Part shown: piece after piece, positions 33,858 through 46,114 of the stretch
Position numbering within the stretch: the stretch's first letter is position 1
Layout: each line of letters opens with the position of its first letter
Assembly: GCA_028564705.1 (NCBI GenBank)
Contig: JAPXFQ010002460.1
Coordinates: 62,001-126,000, forward strand
Reading direction: 5' to 3'
DNA: 64,000 bases
DNA from: Apricaphanius iberus
Taxonomy: Eukaryota; Chordata; Actinopteri; Cyprinodontiformes; Aphaniidae
Position numbers and translations under genes: made by a program
The notes under the pieces: generated by a model
What the model was told of the DNA's origin: nothing
What the model saw: only the letters and a program-made list of their open reading frames with translations
Database searches by the model: none

Positions 33858-34137
33858 GAGTGTTACAAAAGTCTGTATTGAACTTGAAGTATGTAGGCCA
33901 AAAAAGCTTTATCTCACCAAGAAAAACTTAGAATGGACCCATTTTAGAAACTCTTCTCTGGTCATCATGTTACACAGAACAATGTTTGTAGCAGTTTATG
34001 ATCACCACATCTGTATACAACAGTCACTACTGAACTTACAGTATGAGGGACAAAAAAAGCATTTTCTCCATGAGTAAGGTAATTTGCGTCCACAAAACCT
34101 TGTGGATTTGGAGTCACTGAGTCAACTTTCTTTGTGT
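33858..34137. repeat. Local direct repeats of about 140 bp
   Basis: GTATTGAACTTGAAGTATGT then AGGCCAAAAAAGC (33883 on) resembles ACTACTGAACTTACAGTATGAGGGACAAAAAAAGC (34027 on). GTAGCAGTTTATGATCACCA (33989) resembles 33378-33400. The area looks built from repeated short modules. Confidence 0.5.
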
Positions 34138-34300
34138 AGCAACACGTAAAAAATAAAAATAAAATCAACTGTTTTCTACCATTCCACTATAATCATGTCA
34201 CTGAGTTGGTATATGTTACTTGTTTTATAATTTATTTCTTCATAATCAAAATCATCATGTAATTTTAACTGGACAAGACATCAAAATTGCAGTTGTCTTT
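34138..34300 (+). repeat. Unclassified repeat family, copy C (tail part)
   Basis: ATAATTTATTTCTTCATAATCAAAATCATCATGTAATTTTAACTGG aligns base by base with 28478-28525 of copy A, with similarity on both sides. Confidence 0.7.
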
Positions 34301-36082
34301 TACCAATTCTGAAGCAATACAAATTAAAATAAATACATGTGGGTTTTATGTTTTCTAGTTTTAACAGATATATAGAGGTTATGAAACAGGACAATGATTC
34401 CCAGCAAAGAAGCAAATCTGCAACAGACTGGCTACGGAAATAAATATCATGCTAATGTTATGGCCCAGTCAAAGTTCAGACAAAAGTCTATTTAAAATGT
34501 TGTATAAAGACCTCAAAGCAATGCAATAGCACACTTTCCACAACTTGGCAATTCAAACCATTGTCATAAATTATGTTGCTTTCCTGATCGACATACAGAA
34601 CAGAATTCGAAACCAGTAGAATGTTTAAAGGTTTTATTGAAAGTAGTTGTAGATGGCTGGAACACAGGAGGAGGGAGTGGACAGGATACATTGGAGAGTG
34701 GCAAGTGAAGAGGTGAGATCCAATTAAATAATTTAGAATGAAAATTGAATGGTGAGCTGCTTATTGATGAAGATCACCGAATGAGCCTGAGAGGGGAGAA
34801 AGGAGTCCAGATTGTCAGTGGACATGTTGTAAATGGGTCGAGAGAAGCTGCACACCAGAGGGTGGAGGGCAGAGAGGCAGAGGTAGGCTGTCTGACATGG
34901 GTAGTATCTGGTAGAGGAAACACAGGTAAATCACTCGAGGGCACGAAGATAGAGAAAGAATAAGCAGAGCTCAGGAGATTCACTGGAACACACAGGGCTA
35001 GAGGTACCACATGAAGCAAACACTCAAGCCTGAATGTCAGCTAGCCAGCTCCTTAAGAAGTTATAAGCTTGAATGAGCTGCAGGCACACAGGAAACTCTA
35101 TCCTTCAACCCAGCTGGATGGATCCTACTCTAGTGACACCATCTGGTGGAGAAACTCAGGAAACCACAACAGACAACCTAGACTTCCTGACAGCTGTAAC
35201 CTGTAAACCTTGGGGAAAAGATTCTAACACTGTGCACAACAGTATTTTATTTTGTCCTGAGATCTCAAAGACTACAGCAAATCATTATATCAATATCCTC
35301 TTTTGACTGATATATATGCCTTAGATATTATTTTCTATTGAAAAGTCGGATGAAAGGATGTAGTATATGATTCATATTGACAGAATTTCAGTTAGATTTA
35401 TGTCTAGACTTTGACTGGGACATTTTAAGAAATCAATATGCTTTGACCTAAGCCACTCCGTAGTAGTTCACCTTACCAGAGAACCTTCATCCACATGCCT
35501 ATTCTTTCTCTCATTATAGTGGCATTTAGCAAATAGAGTATGTTTGGGTAATTTTAGATGACCTAAAGCAAGAGACATTTGGTCTCATTCAATATCGGAC
35601 CACGAGAATAAAAAGTGTATGTGTATTTTTATTAGGTGTATGTAAAAATCTGGTTTCAACTGTATCATGAATAACGCTCTACACCCGTTACAGGCCTGGA
35701 GTTAAAATGAACTTGCTCTTCAAGCTTATGACTTAATATAGGAGTCACATAAAATAAGAACTTCCAGGGATAGGTACAATTTACAGTATGTATTAAACAA
35801 GAGTGAAACTATGATGTGCAGACTGATAAATGTGCTGAAATTACTCAATCCTTTCTCTTTAAATAATTCTGTCATACCCACCTACCATTTGACTATTATA
35901 CTATTGAAGTCATTTTTTGCAGAAATAGATATAAGCATCAATCATTCTAATCATTTAATACATCTCTTTCTTCTCCATCCTCATGATTTCGTGCTCACCA
36001 GCTCAAGTTAAATCCTGTTTCATGTTGTTTTCCTGCAGCTGAGGAAATAAGGCTCCTTACAATGTGCAGATTTTTATAACAT
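34301..36082. other. Unassigned DNA with a purine-rich block
   Basis: The block at 34620-35190 is GC-richer and purine-rich with open frames in both directions and a texture like 16590-17160; it may be an old retroelement remnant. The remainder is AT-rich and unrecognised. Confidence 0.3.
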
Positions 36083-36400
36083 GTGCCTATCTCCAGCTGT
36101 CAACGGGCGAGAGGCGAGGTACACCCTGGACAGGTCGCCAGTGCATCACAGGACCACATAGAGACAAACAGGACAAACAACCATGCACACAATGCACACC
36201 TAAGGACAGTTTGGAGAGATCAATTAACCTGACAGTCATGTTTTTGGACTGTGGGAGGAAGCCGGAGTACCCGGAGGGAACCCACGCATGCACGGGAAGA
36301 ACATGCAAACTCCATGCAGAAAGACCCTGGGCCGGGATACAAATCCACAACCTTCTTGCTGCAAGGCAACAGTGCTAACCACTGCGCCACTGTGCAGCCC
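36083..36400 (-). mobile_element. tRNA-derived SINE, minus strand, lacking its 3' tail
   Basis: The copy runs from GTGCCTATCTCCAGCTGTCA to its tRNA-like head at CACTGCGCCACTGTGCAGCC. The GGATGGATGG tail is missing, and so is any visible target duplication, so the 3' end was probably lost by deletion or recombination. Confidence 0.88.
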
Positions 36401-37029
36401 ATTAAAAATGAAGTCAAACATTTTAAATCCACATCAACATTTCTGTTTGTGTCTTCTAAGACAAGTTGAAAGATAGACTGTGATAAGAAAAGGTTCAAAT
36501 TAGCTGACATTTGTCAAAAAAGAAACAGAATGACCGCTCTTTACCCTAAAAAGATAAAAAACGGATGAAACCTTTAAAAAGTGTTGCTTCTGTGGCATAT
36601 AGGCCATGTTTACATTAAATGTTATGTGAAAATATATAGTTTGGTGTTTTCTGGGTTCTTTACCAGTTGTATGTGTGGGATTTAACCTAAAGAGTTAAGG
36701 TTTTGGTTAGCTATCACCCCCCAGTGTTTAATAAGAGAGTCAGTAATTCCCCATCAGGAGTCAGGACTGCTCCATTTACGATGAACAGATCAAGGAAGAA
36801 AAGAAAATTCTAAGGGAAGATCGCGTTGTTAGATTAGATAGCATACAGCTCCACTGCTGTGCAGAAGCGTTGTGAACTGTCTGTACATCTAAACTGCCAT
36901 TGTTGTTATGTTGCAGATAAGATAGTGATATTATCAAGTTTTCCTGTGTTAGAATGGTAGGTTCTCTAAATACAAAGTAGTAGATTAAGTTTGTATTTGT
37001 ACAACCCTTTCACGGGGGGGGGGTTTTGG
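36401..37029. other. Unassigned DNA
   Basis: Nothing is recognised except a 10-bp G run at 37014-37023 at the edge of the next SINE. Confidence 0.4.
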
Positions 37030-37266
37030 TGACTATCTCCAGCGGTCACTTGGCGAGAGGTGGGCTACACCCTGGTCTCCAGTACATAGTAGGGCAATAT
37101 AGAGACAGACCCAACAAACAACCATGCATGCACACACTCACACCTAAGGGCAATTTAGAGAGACCAATTAACCTAACAGTAATGTTTTTCGACTGTAGCC
37201 GGAGTACCCGGAGGGAACCCACTCATGCACAGGGAGAACATGAAACTCCATGCAGAAAGACCCTGG
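37030..37266 (-). mobile_element. tRNA-derived SINE, minus strand, partial
   Basis: The middle of the SINE is present (GACTATCTCCAGCGGTCACT to CATGCAGAAAGACCCTGG). Both the tail and the tRNA-like head are missing, and small internal deletions are present. Confidence 0.85.
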
Positions 37267-37680
37267 ATTACCTTTAAACAAGAAGAAACATCTAGAAGAA
37301 CCTGGCTCAGTATTGGCCCTCTGCTATGACTGCCTGGAGTTTTGAGAAGACAGAGCAGAGACACAGAAATAACAAAGGGAGGGATGTAAGAGTATTTTCT
37401 GTATCAAAGAAAGTAAAAAGTGGATAACAGGACATGGAAGATGCTCAGTCACTGGGAGAATCATCGAGTCAACGCTCGCAATCCAAAATGGCATTGTAGC
37501 TGTGCAGGATACCAGACCAGGTGGAGCTTTTATGGACAAAAAAAAACACTGAGAAAAAACAAGTCTAACCACAATAACAGCAACTGGACAGTAGTGGAAA
37601 AGAAAAGTAGCACAGTGAAGAAAAGCGGTCAGTCTGTCCTCCAACAGTCTAAGCTTATAGCAGCACAGCTACACAGATAG
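37267..37680 (+). repeat. Common teleost repeat, copy 1
   Basis: AACAAGAAGAAACATCTAGA then AGAACCTGGCTCAG, GAGAAGACAGAGCAGAGACA and GCAGGATACCAGACCAGGTG are signature phrases of an abundant fish repeat. They recur in the same order at 46140-46400. Open frames across it carry no known domain. Confidence 0.65.
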
Positions 37681-38040
37681 CAAAATACAAAATTTTTCCA
37701 GGTTAAATAGGGAATTATCTAGGTGTGTAGCACATCATTTTCTCTCGAGTTTTCTTTTATTCTGCTTTAAAGTATGCAACTCTGCATTTAACCAGGGAAC
37801 CAACCTCCTATGGCTAACTCCCTCTTTGTTAAAAGGGCTGCACTATCTAATGGCATATGCAATGAGGAGGTAATGCTGTGAACACGATCAATTTCTGAAG
37901 GGTTACAGATTGAATTGCTGCCTTCTTAGACACTGACAATGGCACTGACACCAAAAATGGCACATTTCTTTATAACTTTTATAATAATTTTTTTATTCAG
38001 ATTTTGGAAGGTCAGTTAAATTAAATTAAAAATTAATCAA
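37681..38040. other. Unassigned DNA
   Basis: No gene or repeat is recognised in this stretch. Confidence 0.4.
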
Positions 38041-38056
38041 AAAATGGCGAGACTGG

Positions 38057-38167
38057 GGGCGTCGCGTGGTGTATTGGTTAAGACAGGCATGTTCAGACGC
38101 CTCAGCCCTCGAAGCGGCTGTCCCAGCTCGACTCCCAGCTGGGGACATTTGCCAATGTCTCTCCAAC
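38057..38167 (+). mobile_element. tRNA-derived SINE (second family), left part
   Basis: The head shows an A box (TGGTGTATTGGTTAAGA, 38067-38083) and a B box (GCTCGACTCCC, 38126-38136). The unit continues GGGGACATTTGCCAATGTCT and is then split by the hAT element. AAAATGGCGAGACTGG (38041-38056) and AAAATGGTCAGACAGG (39466-39481) are a likely decayed target duplication around the whole SINE. Confidence 0.7.
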
Positions 38168-39385
38168 TAGAACCCTGCACGGGCCTATTATCTGGGCCCG
38201 AGCCCGGCCCTGGCCTGAGGGGCTGGAGCGCCGAAAGGTTTTCAGAATTCTCAGGCCCGAACCCGTATCAAGTCCGGGTTTTTTTTAACCTCCCTTAACA
38301 ATATTCTAGCGTGATAGAACGCTATTCACAGGGTGTGTTTGTAAATTGAATCTGCCGCTCTGAAAATGCTAACGTTCTGGAGTTAGAAAAAACAGCATTC
38401 TAATTCTCTGTGAATAAACAAATGGTTTCTGACAGATCAAAGTGGACATAAAATAGCAGGTTAAAATAGGTGCTCGGTTGGATCTGCCACATAACCGTTC
38501 AAAATGTCTCTGGAGATGTGATGAACCTTTTTTTTTTGCTGTTATATGAAAGCTTTGCATTGAACACACTGAACAAGGGTTGTAATAAGATTAAACTTAC
38601 TCTAGAACGGACCTTTTCCCTTGGTGTTGTTCACGTTCTTCAATTCGCAATTTTCAATCTTTTTCTTTATGTCTGTCAAACATCGACTCCAAGAAGCTGA
38701 AGCGCTGCATCCACTGCGTTTGTAAATTAGACACAGATCACAGAAAAATTGTCTGGAGGAGTTGTGTTTTTTCCATTTGTCTTTCCATTCCCAAAGTTTA
38801 AAAAAACTTGAGCGATGCCTACAATGGATTAAAAAGTGTGGACGGCCTCACTCCCTCTTTTAGTTTAGAGTAATATATTAATAAGAAACCTAAGTGTGTC
38901 AAGTTCCTTCAGGTGTTGAGCAACTATTAATATTTTCGTATCAATTTTTTGGTAGATCTCAAGGGTATTTTCTAAGATGTATGGAGATGTATTGAAAACC
39001 AAACCCACCACCTTCAGGAGCGAGCGGCGATTCAGCCGTTTTATTAACGAAGTTCTGGGTGAAACAGGGAGCATCCACTGTAATGAAACGAATGTCCGCC
39101 TAAAATCCAACTTAGAAATAAGTTCACAACTAAGTTTCTCACAGCATGCAGATAGCAAGAGCACTTAGAGTATCTGCCCACTCACCAAATCACCATCATA
39201 TTTGCACCGGCGTCATCATCACAGACACCTAGACTTTCCCTCCCTGCAGCTGCAGTGTGACTGTCAGAAAGCCTGACAATGCTGTGCTGTTCTTCATTCA
39301 GCAACATTGTATTAACACCAATTTACATCCCCAGTAAAAGTAACAGCGTTGTAACGCTAGCCTAGGACTCGAGTGCAGGGCTCTA
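38168..39385. mobile_element. Non-autonomous hAT-type element inside a SINE
   Basis: The 1218-bp element starts TAGAACCCTGCAC and ends GTGCAGGGCTCTA, inverted repeats with one mismatch. TCTCCAAC (38160-38167) and TCTCCCAC (39386-39393) flank it, an 8-bp duplication with one mismatch. Both termini and duplication length fit hAT. The left end is rich in GGGCCCGAGCCCGG-type sequence. No transposase is seen; the open frames inside (for example near 38977-39168) have no hAT motif. Confidence 0.78.
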
Positions 39386-39465
39386 TCTCCCACAACTCTC
39401 TTCCCCTTTCATATCTATCAAATGTTAATAAAGGCCACGGTAGCCGCAAAACCTTAACAAACAAC
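39386..39465 (+). mobile_element. tRNA-derived SINE (second family), right part
   Basis: CTCTTCCCCTTTCATATCTA followed by AATGTTAATAAAGGCCACGG is the 3' end style of this SINE, which resumes exactly after the hAT target duplication. Confidence 0.65.
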
Positions 39466-39481
39466 AAAATGGTCAGACAGG

Positions 39482-40407
39482 ACTGGGTTATGTGGGAGGA
39501 CTGTTACTTCAACACACTCAGTGCCATGTCACTAAAACGTCCAAAGTGTTCTGACCCAAGTATGTGAGTCCCTGCACATTCTCAGTAAAGACAATTGAGT
39601 CTAAGATAACATTAAAGCCTGCAGTTAAGCTATCACTCTCAGAATCCATAAATGTTGAAATCCCCTGCAACTATTATCAGTATTTAATACTAGATTAGGT
39701 TAAAAATCTGATCTGAGATCTGATTCAAGAATTGAGAGTAAGGGCCTGGTGGAAGATGCAAAACCACAAACAAAAATGGTTTTAATGTTTTGCAACAGGA
39801 AAATGCAGCATTAGATTTTATTGGTCTAGGATTAATTTGTGAATCTGAATGATGGTTGCAACTCCTCCTTGCTCAGTATTCCTTGCAATTTGAAATTTTA
39901 AATCCTTGGAAAGAGCTGACTCATTTATGACATATCGAGTCATTTACTTATAAAGTATTTGAGGAGAGAGACCTTATGTTCAATAAACCACATTTAATAT
40001 TATGTTTAATCAAAGCTGTATGTACCTTAATTAGACTTTTTTATAATTTGCTTTTGTTAGGTTAACTTTTAATCCATTACATTTTTGCCATGGGCAAGAC
40101 ATACTCAGTGGAGTATTGAGTGGGTAACAGTAAGAAGCTGCAGAGAGGTGGGTTAAACTTTGACTCTGCCTTCTGGTCTGGACCCTGGTTTGTAAGTCTT
40201 TTTTGAAGTACAAATCAATCCGGCCAGATTCCTGGAAAAAAGAGCTTCTCCATCCAAGGTGGGATAGATGACGTCTCTCTGGATCAGACCAGGATCTTCC
40301 AAAAATGTTTTCTGCATTGTTTGTGGAATCGAGGACATGTGACAGTTGGAGGTCCTGTCACAATGGCTCTGATTGATCATGTGCCCTGGCTGTTTGGCCA
40401 CAGGGAA
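39482..40407. other. Unassigned DNA
   Basis: No gene or mobile-element end is recognised. Open frames are short and unlike known proteins. Confidence 0.4.
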
Positions 40408-40492
40408 ATCCCCTTTGGCTCACTGGTTAGTGTGTATGACTCTCACCTGGGAGTTGTGGGACTGAATCCTGCCTGGGCCCTTGTTGTGTACC
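40408..40492 (+). repeat. tRNA-like SINE head fragment
   Basis: CCCTTTGGCTCACTGGTTAGTG carries an A-box-like sequence and GGGACTGAATCC a B-box-like one, with spacing near that of a tRNA. The cloverleaf is not complete (the acceptor arms do not pair), so I read it as a SINE or tRNA-derived fragment and not a functional tRNA. Confidence 0.45.
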
Positions 40493-42189
40493 TTGCCACA
40501 GACATAACTACGAATGTCCACTGTGGAGGACATTTTATTGCTCCAGCAATTCAGAAGTACGTCAGTGTGTTCTTTAGAGAGTCATAAATAACATCTAAAG
40601 TCTTAATTATCTTATTAAAACTATTAAAATTGGGTTATTTTTAATCTTTCTACAAAATGTGCTAGTAGTAATGGACACCATTTTAAATAAAGGTTCCCAA
40701 AAACCCCAAATCACATGTAGTGTCATCAAAAGCTCTGAATGTTCTTTTTAGATCACAAAATTATTTACTTCAGTAGCATGAAATGGGTAGGAAATATGTG
40801 GGTTTACAAATGTCATTCATAGACAACAAGTTATGGACAGTGTGGAGGATAAGATAGCAGGTGAATAGGTAACATCTACTTAGGGTAAGTATTTTCATGT
40901 TTCACAGCTTGTAGAAAAAAGATGTTACTGAAACTGATGGTGGCAGACAAGAAGGTGTTAGTTGCCCCGATGATAGTTTTAGAGATTAAGAACTCCATGA
41001 AGAAAGAGAAAGTCAAAGACTACACTTTCATAAAGATGCTGAAGAAATGCAAACAGTTAATCTTGCTCCCCTTTGATTTGATTGTGCTTGCTAAATACAA
41101 GGGGACTTAATCAAGCTTCAAAATAACTAACAAACAAATAAAAGCGAGGTCCTGAGAGAACTCATTAGAAGGCTTGTCAAACTCCAAGAGACCACATAAT
41201 TATGATACCAAAAATAAAAATGCAAAGCTATTTTATTTGTATTTACTTTTCTTTCAGAATTGGTGCTGAAGTAAGGTCAATGAAACTTTCATTCTCTTTG
41301 AAAAGTTTGAAGCAGGGTAAGAGCAGTGCAGAGGAAATTTCATATTTTTTCACACCTCCCCTCAGCTTGCAGATTACCTCTCACTGTATTGAAACCATAC
41401 AACCAAATTGACGCTAATTCTGTCCATGTCAGTCAGAGGCAACATAGCAAATGTTTCTCGCTTTTTCTTCCATTTAGACAGAGAAAAGCAGGCCCCAATG
41501 ACAATCAAATCAAACAAGTTGGGCAGCTTTCTATAAATAAGCCAGTGGCTCATATTAACAGACTGGACATAGAACTTTTAATTAATGTCACACTTTGCAG
41601 ATTGCTGCAATGCTAAGCCTAATTGAAAAATAACTTCAATGTTATTTTTATTAGTTCATCTTATTAATAACACATCAGTGCTTTAAAAACATGCCACTAC
41701 AAGATGGCTCTACATCTTTTTTCATCCTCACCCTTGCATGAATTGGTTTAATTATTTTTCTCCCATAATTTAGACTTTAACACTCCCTTTTTTACAGTTT
41801 GATTGCTTTCAAATTCTAAAATCAAAGTTCAATTAAAGAAAGAAACCCGTAATTGAACTTAATCAAACTCAAGAAAATGTAAGGCTAATCTATTCAATAT
41901 TCAATTTCAGTGTCAGGTCCATTTAGAACTAAAAATGAAAGCATGTGAACATAATACACAGTATGGAATTGCATTCACATGTCTTTTTATTGTCAGACTG
42001 GTCACAGGTGAACATTCTGGATGACTTACTGTTTGACGTTTCAGGAAGAAGACTTTTTTTGTCAGACCATCCCTGCTTTGCATTTAGTCCAACTTTTTAT
42101 GATTCATTTGGGCTAGATCCTATTTCCTACAGATTTCCCTACTGCAAGAACTCAATCTTCTTCATACCTGTTGGCACTAAGTTTAGATA
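40493..42189. other. Unassigned DNA with a candidate regulatory block
   Basis: The block at 41430-41640 has low repeat content and several AATTA/TAAT cores. It is a candidate conserved element by texture only. An open frame at 40922-41110 is lysine-rich but unrecognised. Confidence 0.3.
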
Positions 42190-42600
42190 GAGGTTAAAGA
42201 GGACATCTTATGAATTTTACACAAGTCATAACAGGTCACAAATATGTTAATATTCTCTGCACACCAGCTTAATTCTTGTCAATTTCAGTCCCTGTTAGAA
42301 TTTCCAGTTTTTATATTAATTATTGCTTCCAGACTACGCCCACCCACATTGTTACTACGTAGGCTGCCGGTTGGCAACACATGAGAATGCCTCTGAATTG
42401 GAATTGGTGAGTGTGGTTTGACAATTAAGGAGTGGTTATATGCAAATTCCTCTTTTTGTGACGTCACAATAAGTAACTTTTTTAAAACAGCTTGTGGAAG
42501 TACAATACTTCTGAATGAATCATTTTTATTCATGTTTGGTGTCTTTATAGAGTCAAAATTGACCTAAATGAAAGTATGAAGAAAGTGAAATTTGCATTAG
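42190..42600. repeat. Possible MITE fragment
   Basis: GGTTAAAGAGGACATCTTAT at 42192 resembles the TTAAAGAGGACCTATTATGC start of a common teleost MITE, and GGTTATATGCAAATTCCTCT then TTTTGTGACGTCAC (42433-42467) is another phrase I associate with fish repeats. The right end is not found. Confidence 0.3.
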
Positions 42601-45600
42601 ATATAGCCTTACATTGAACATCAAAGCACTTTGCACTACGTTAAATAATTTACTAATTCACGCGCACAATCACATGCTGATGGTGTTAAGCTACAATGTA
42701 GCCACAGCTGCTCTGGTGCGCCGTGACAGAAGCGAGGCTGCTGTACACTGCCGTTAACAGGCTCTTTGAGCACCATCAGCAGACAAGGCAGATTGAGGGT
42801 CTGATTTATCAAGATTCCTAATAATGACCAAAGATTGCACATTTAAAACAGGTACGACCGCTGCTGCGAGCTGCGCCATGGCTTTAGAGAGGAGGAATAT
42901 GTGCATGGATCAGTGATGCTTCTTTGGGGAAAAAAGGGGGGGGGGGAATCACATACATATCAAATATATGGCTATTACAAAGTTAAAAACTTTTAGGCTA
43001 CAATAATGTGTATACCTGTTATTTTTCAGTAATACATTTAACGCATGCATGTACCATTCTCAGCTCTTTGCTGCATACACACAGCGCATTCCAGAGTCTG
43101 ACCTATTAAACCTGCAGCATATCCAGAACAAGGTCATTAAGATGTTCATATTACACTTATGTTGTTGAAATGTACAGCACATTATCATGAATGGATTGCT
43201 TCAGGTTTTAACAGGGGCAATGCTCTCTCCGCCATGTTAGTAAATCAGCTACAACCTGTTTTTGCGAAGCTGTTAAGTTTGTTCCAGTTTTAACACACAC
43301 AAACCATTGATAAACTAGGCCCTCAGTGTTTTACCCAGGAATACAAAGACTGAGATGGACGGAAAAGGGGTTCAACATAAACCTACAGTGTGTTGAAAGT
43401 GAGACCCCTCGTTTGAACACAAGCTTTTTTTTCTTGTCTTATTAAAATCATATGATAATTCAGCAAAAGATTCATTACATTACATACTCTGGTATTATGC
43501 TGAGTTTTCCAATGATCTAACTGCAGGTAACATATCCATATCCAGACAAACCGGTTCCCATATTAACAGATGTTTGCAAATCATGTGTGCAGTGACAGAT
43601 TGCGGTATGTGCTCTTACGAGTCAGGATGAACACGGGACAGATTGTGATGATGTTTAGTTTAGCAATACACCCGCACTTTGCATATGACATTCTCATCTC
43701 TATCCTCTTCATCTGCCTGTTATTTTGGTTCCTAATAGAATCACACACAAAGTGCTGACAACACAAGCTCTAAGGCCAGAAAGTCAATTCTCTCAGGACC
43801 CCATTTAGGAAGAAGCTGAGCAGGCTTTGTCTCTCCCTTTCTATCTTTTCAAGTTCCAGCAATGCCAGTCGACACTTCAGTGTGCAAGTATCATCATAGT
43901 CAAAAAAAAGAAAAAAAAATACACTTCAGAGAGTTAATCTAAATCTAAGCCCTGGACAAAGCAAGTGGAGTAAAGAATGAAAAGCAGTCATAGAGAAGGA
44001 GAGAATAGCTCCACATCTGTGGCACTTGTAAACTCCTTTGCATCTCGAACCCATAGCTGTGGCTATATTTCCTTCCCAAAATGACACTTTAATTAAACAA
44101 ATTACTGCGCCTTGGGAGAAGGACCTTCAAGAGCGTGATAAGGCCGAGGGGAGATAAAAGCCTTATAGGCAGTGTTTATCAGAGACGCGGGGGTTTAAAC
44201 CTTTAATAGGTAATGCCCAGATAAGTAAGCCTTTGTGGTTTTACTGGCGCAGAGATATTTTACATAGAAGAGCTTACTAGAGAAAAGTGGGGGGTGAGGG
44301 GGTGGATCAAACCAATGACTTATAGAGTCGCTGATTAAGAACGGCAGAGAAAGAAGAGACACCAAAAAGTCTCGCTTCACTCTCAGTCCTCTTTCATTTA
44401 TTATTATTTACACCGTACAAAGGCTTCAGACTGAGCTTATACAGTCGTGTTTCTGGGTTTGACCTTGACAAGATGGTGCATACATATTTTCATTTATTTA
44501 TTTTTGTGGGGATGGACTAGAATTTGTGTTAAGAGTGTCTTTAAAGTTTTCATAGATTACAATGAGTCACACAAATCCTTGCAGCAGTTATTTTTTTTGC
44601 CTCACACTAGCACTGAAAAAAACAGCCATTATTAGACACTTGAAGATACTCTATGCACTGTTTATAATATCCAGAACTCATCTTGTAATTCTAGAAACCA
44701 ACCATTCATGAACACCATGAAAGCAGGTCGTCCCAAACTTCGAACACGTCTAAATCGTCGACCTAAAGTCTTTAACAGTATTTATTTTTTTATATGTCCT
44801 ATAACAGTATTTCATACCATTGCATGGTAAAGTGTATACGTTTATACAAATCTTTCTTTTTTACAGGCTTGATTTTCTCACCAAGTTGTGTAGGTAAAAA
44901 CATGAAAAAAGAGCAGTTGATGTCCCTGCTAGATAAAACCATTCCCACAGCATGATGGATCCATCATTGTGCTTTACTTTTAGTATGATGTTTTCACGGT
45001 GATGACCAACCTTAGTTTTCCAACCTATATAGCAGTTTGTGTTCAGGTCAAAACTTTCTTTTTATATGTCATTCTTCTTGCCACTGTTTTTAATGCCAGA
45101 TTTGAGGAGTGGATATAATTCCGGGGTTATGAATGCTTTTACAATGTAATGGAACCAGAAAATGGCAATAAGTCTAGTGCACCCTTTTCTATAAAATTAC
45201 GTTTTATAAATAGCTCTTGGTTGCTGTACTGGCTGTATGAACAAAGCAAATGGAATTAAAATAAAATGAACTGAAAGGTCACAATACAATTCAGTTATGC
45301 ATATCCTTTGGTAATTTAAGAGAAAAAAAAAACTTTCACTCAATTCAAATGTTGGAGGAAGGCAAATATGTTATTGTCTCTGATATCAGCATTATTGTGT
45401 AGAGGAGAGGCCTACTGAGGCCACAACCTTTCCTCTGTCCTCTCAGCAAGCATGAGATAAATCATCTCATACCTATTTCTTTTTTAATGTAACATGTGAC
45501 CAATACATGTCAATTGAAATACAAATTTAAATCCTTCAGTGGGAAAAATAAGTAAATAAATAAATAACTATAATGATGTGGTTGCAAACCTTTAAATTAA

Positions 45601-46114
45601 TACTTTTTGCCAAGACGGTTGACAGGACACCGGGAACAACACAGACTTGAAGACATTGAGAGGAGCGACATTAATGATCCTGCAGTGAGTGAGAGGATGT
45701 GGCGGCTTATAAGGACATGATGTGAGGTGGATAAGGTGAAAACGGGTGAAGACAATTTGACAGAGACAGCAGCAGGGAGCGTTGATGATTCTGAAACCAA
45801 GCGTTTAATCTTCAGTTGATCAAACCATTCTTTTCTCTAATCTAGCTCAATTCATTCATATAGTGCCAATTCAATCATATATACATTCCAATAAATCCTT
45901 CACTTAATTTTTTTCCATTCAGCTTAGAAATTTTCTATCTAAGAAAACCCAGCAGATTACACTGTCTTTGACTTGCAGCATTCACTCCTCCTAGACCAGA
46001 GATGTCAAACTCATTTCCATTCATTTATTTTGAGACCTGTGTCCTAGACCAACACGTAGCTACAGTAGACAGTTGCCTTTATTGTGTTGTTGAGTTCACA
46101 GCAATCGCATATAC
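42601..46114. other. Long stretch without recognised genes
   Basis: The region holds an 11-bp G run at 42938-42948, several A/T runs and no element boundaries. The block at 44020-44260 looks like conserved non-coding DNA by texture. Open frames, including hydrophobic ones near 43570-43760, have no recognised domain. Confidence 0.35.

Noticed and set aside
40408..40492. Functional tRNA gene
   Set aside because: A- and B-box-like sequences exist, but the arms do not pair into a full cloverleaf.
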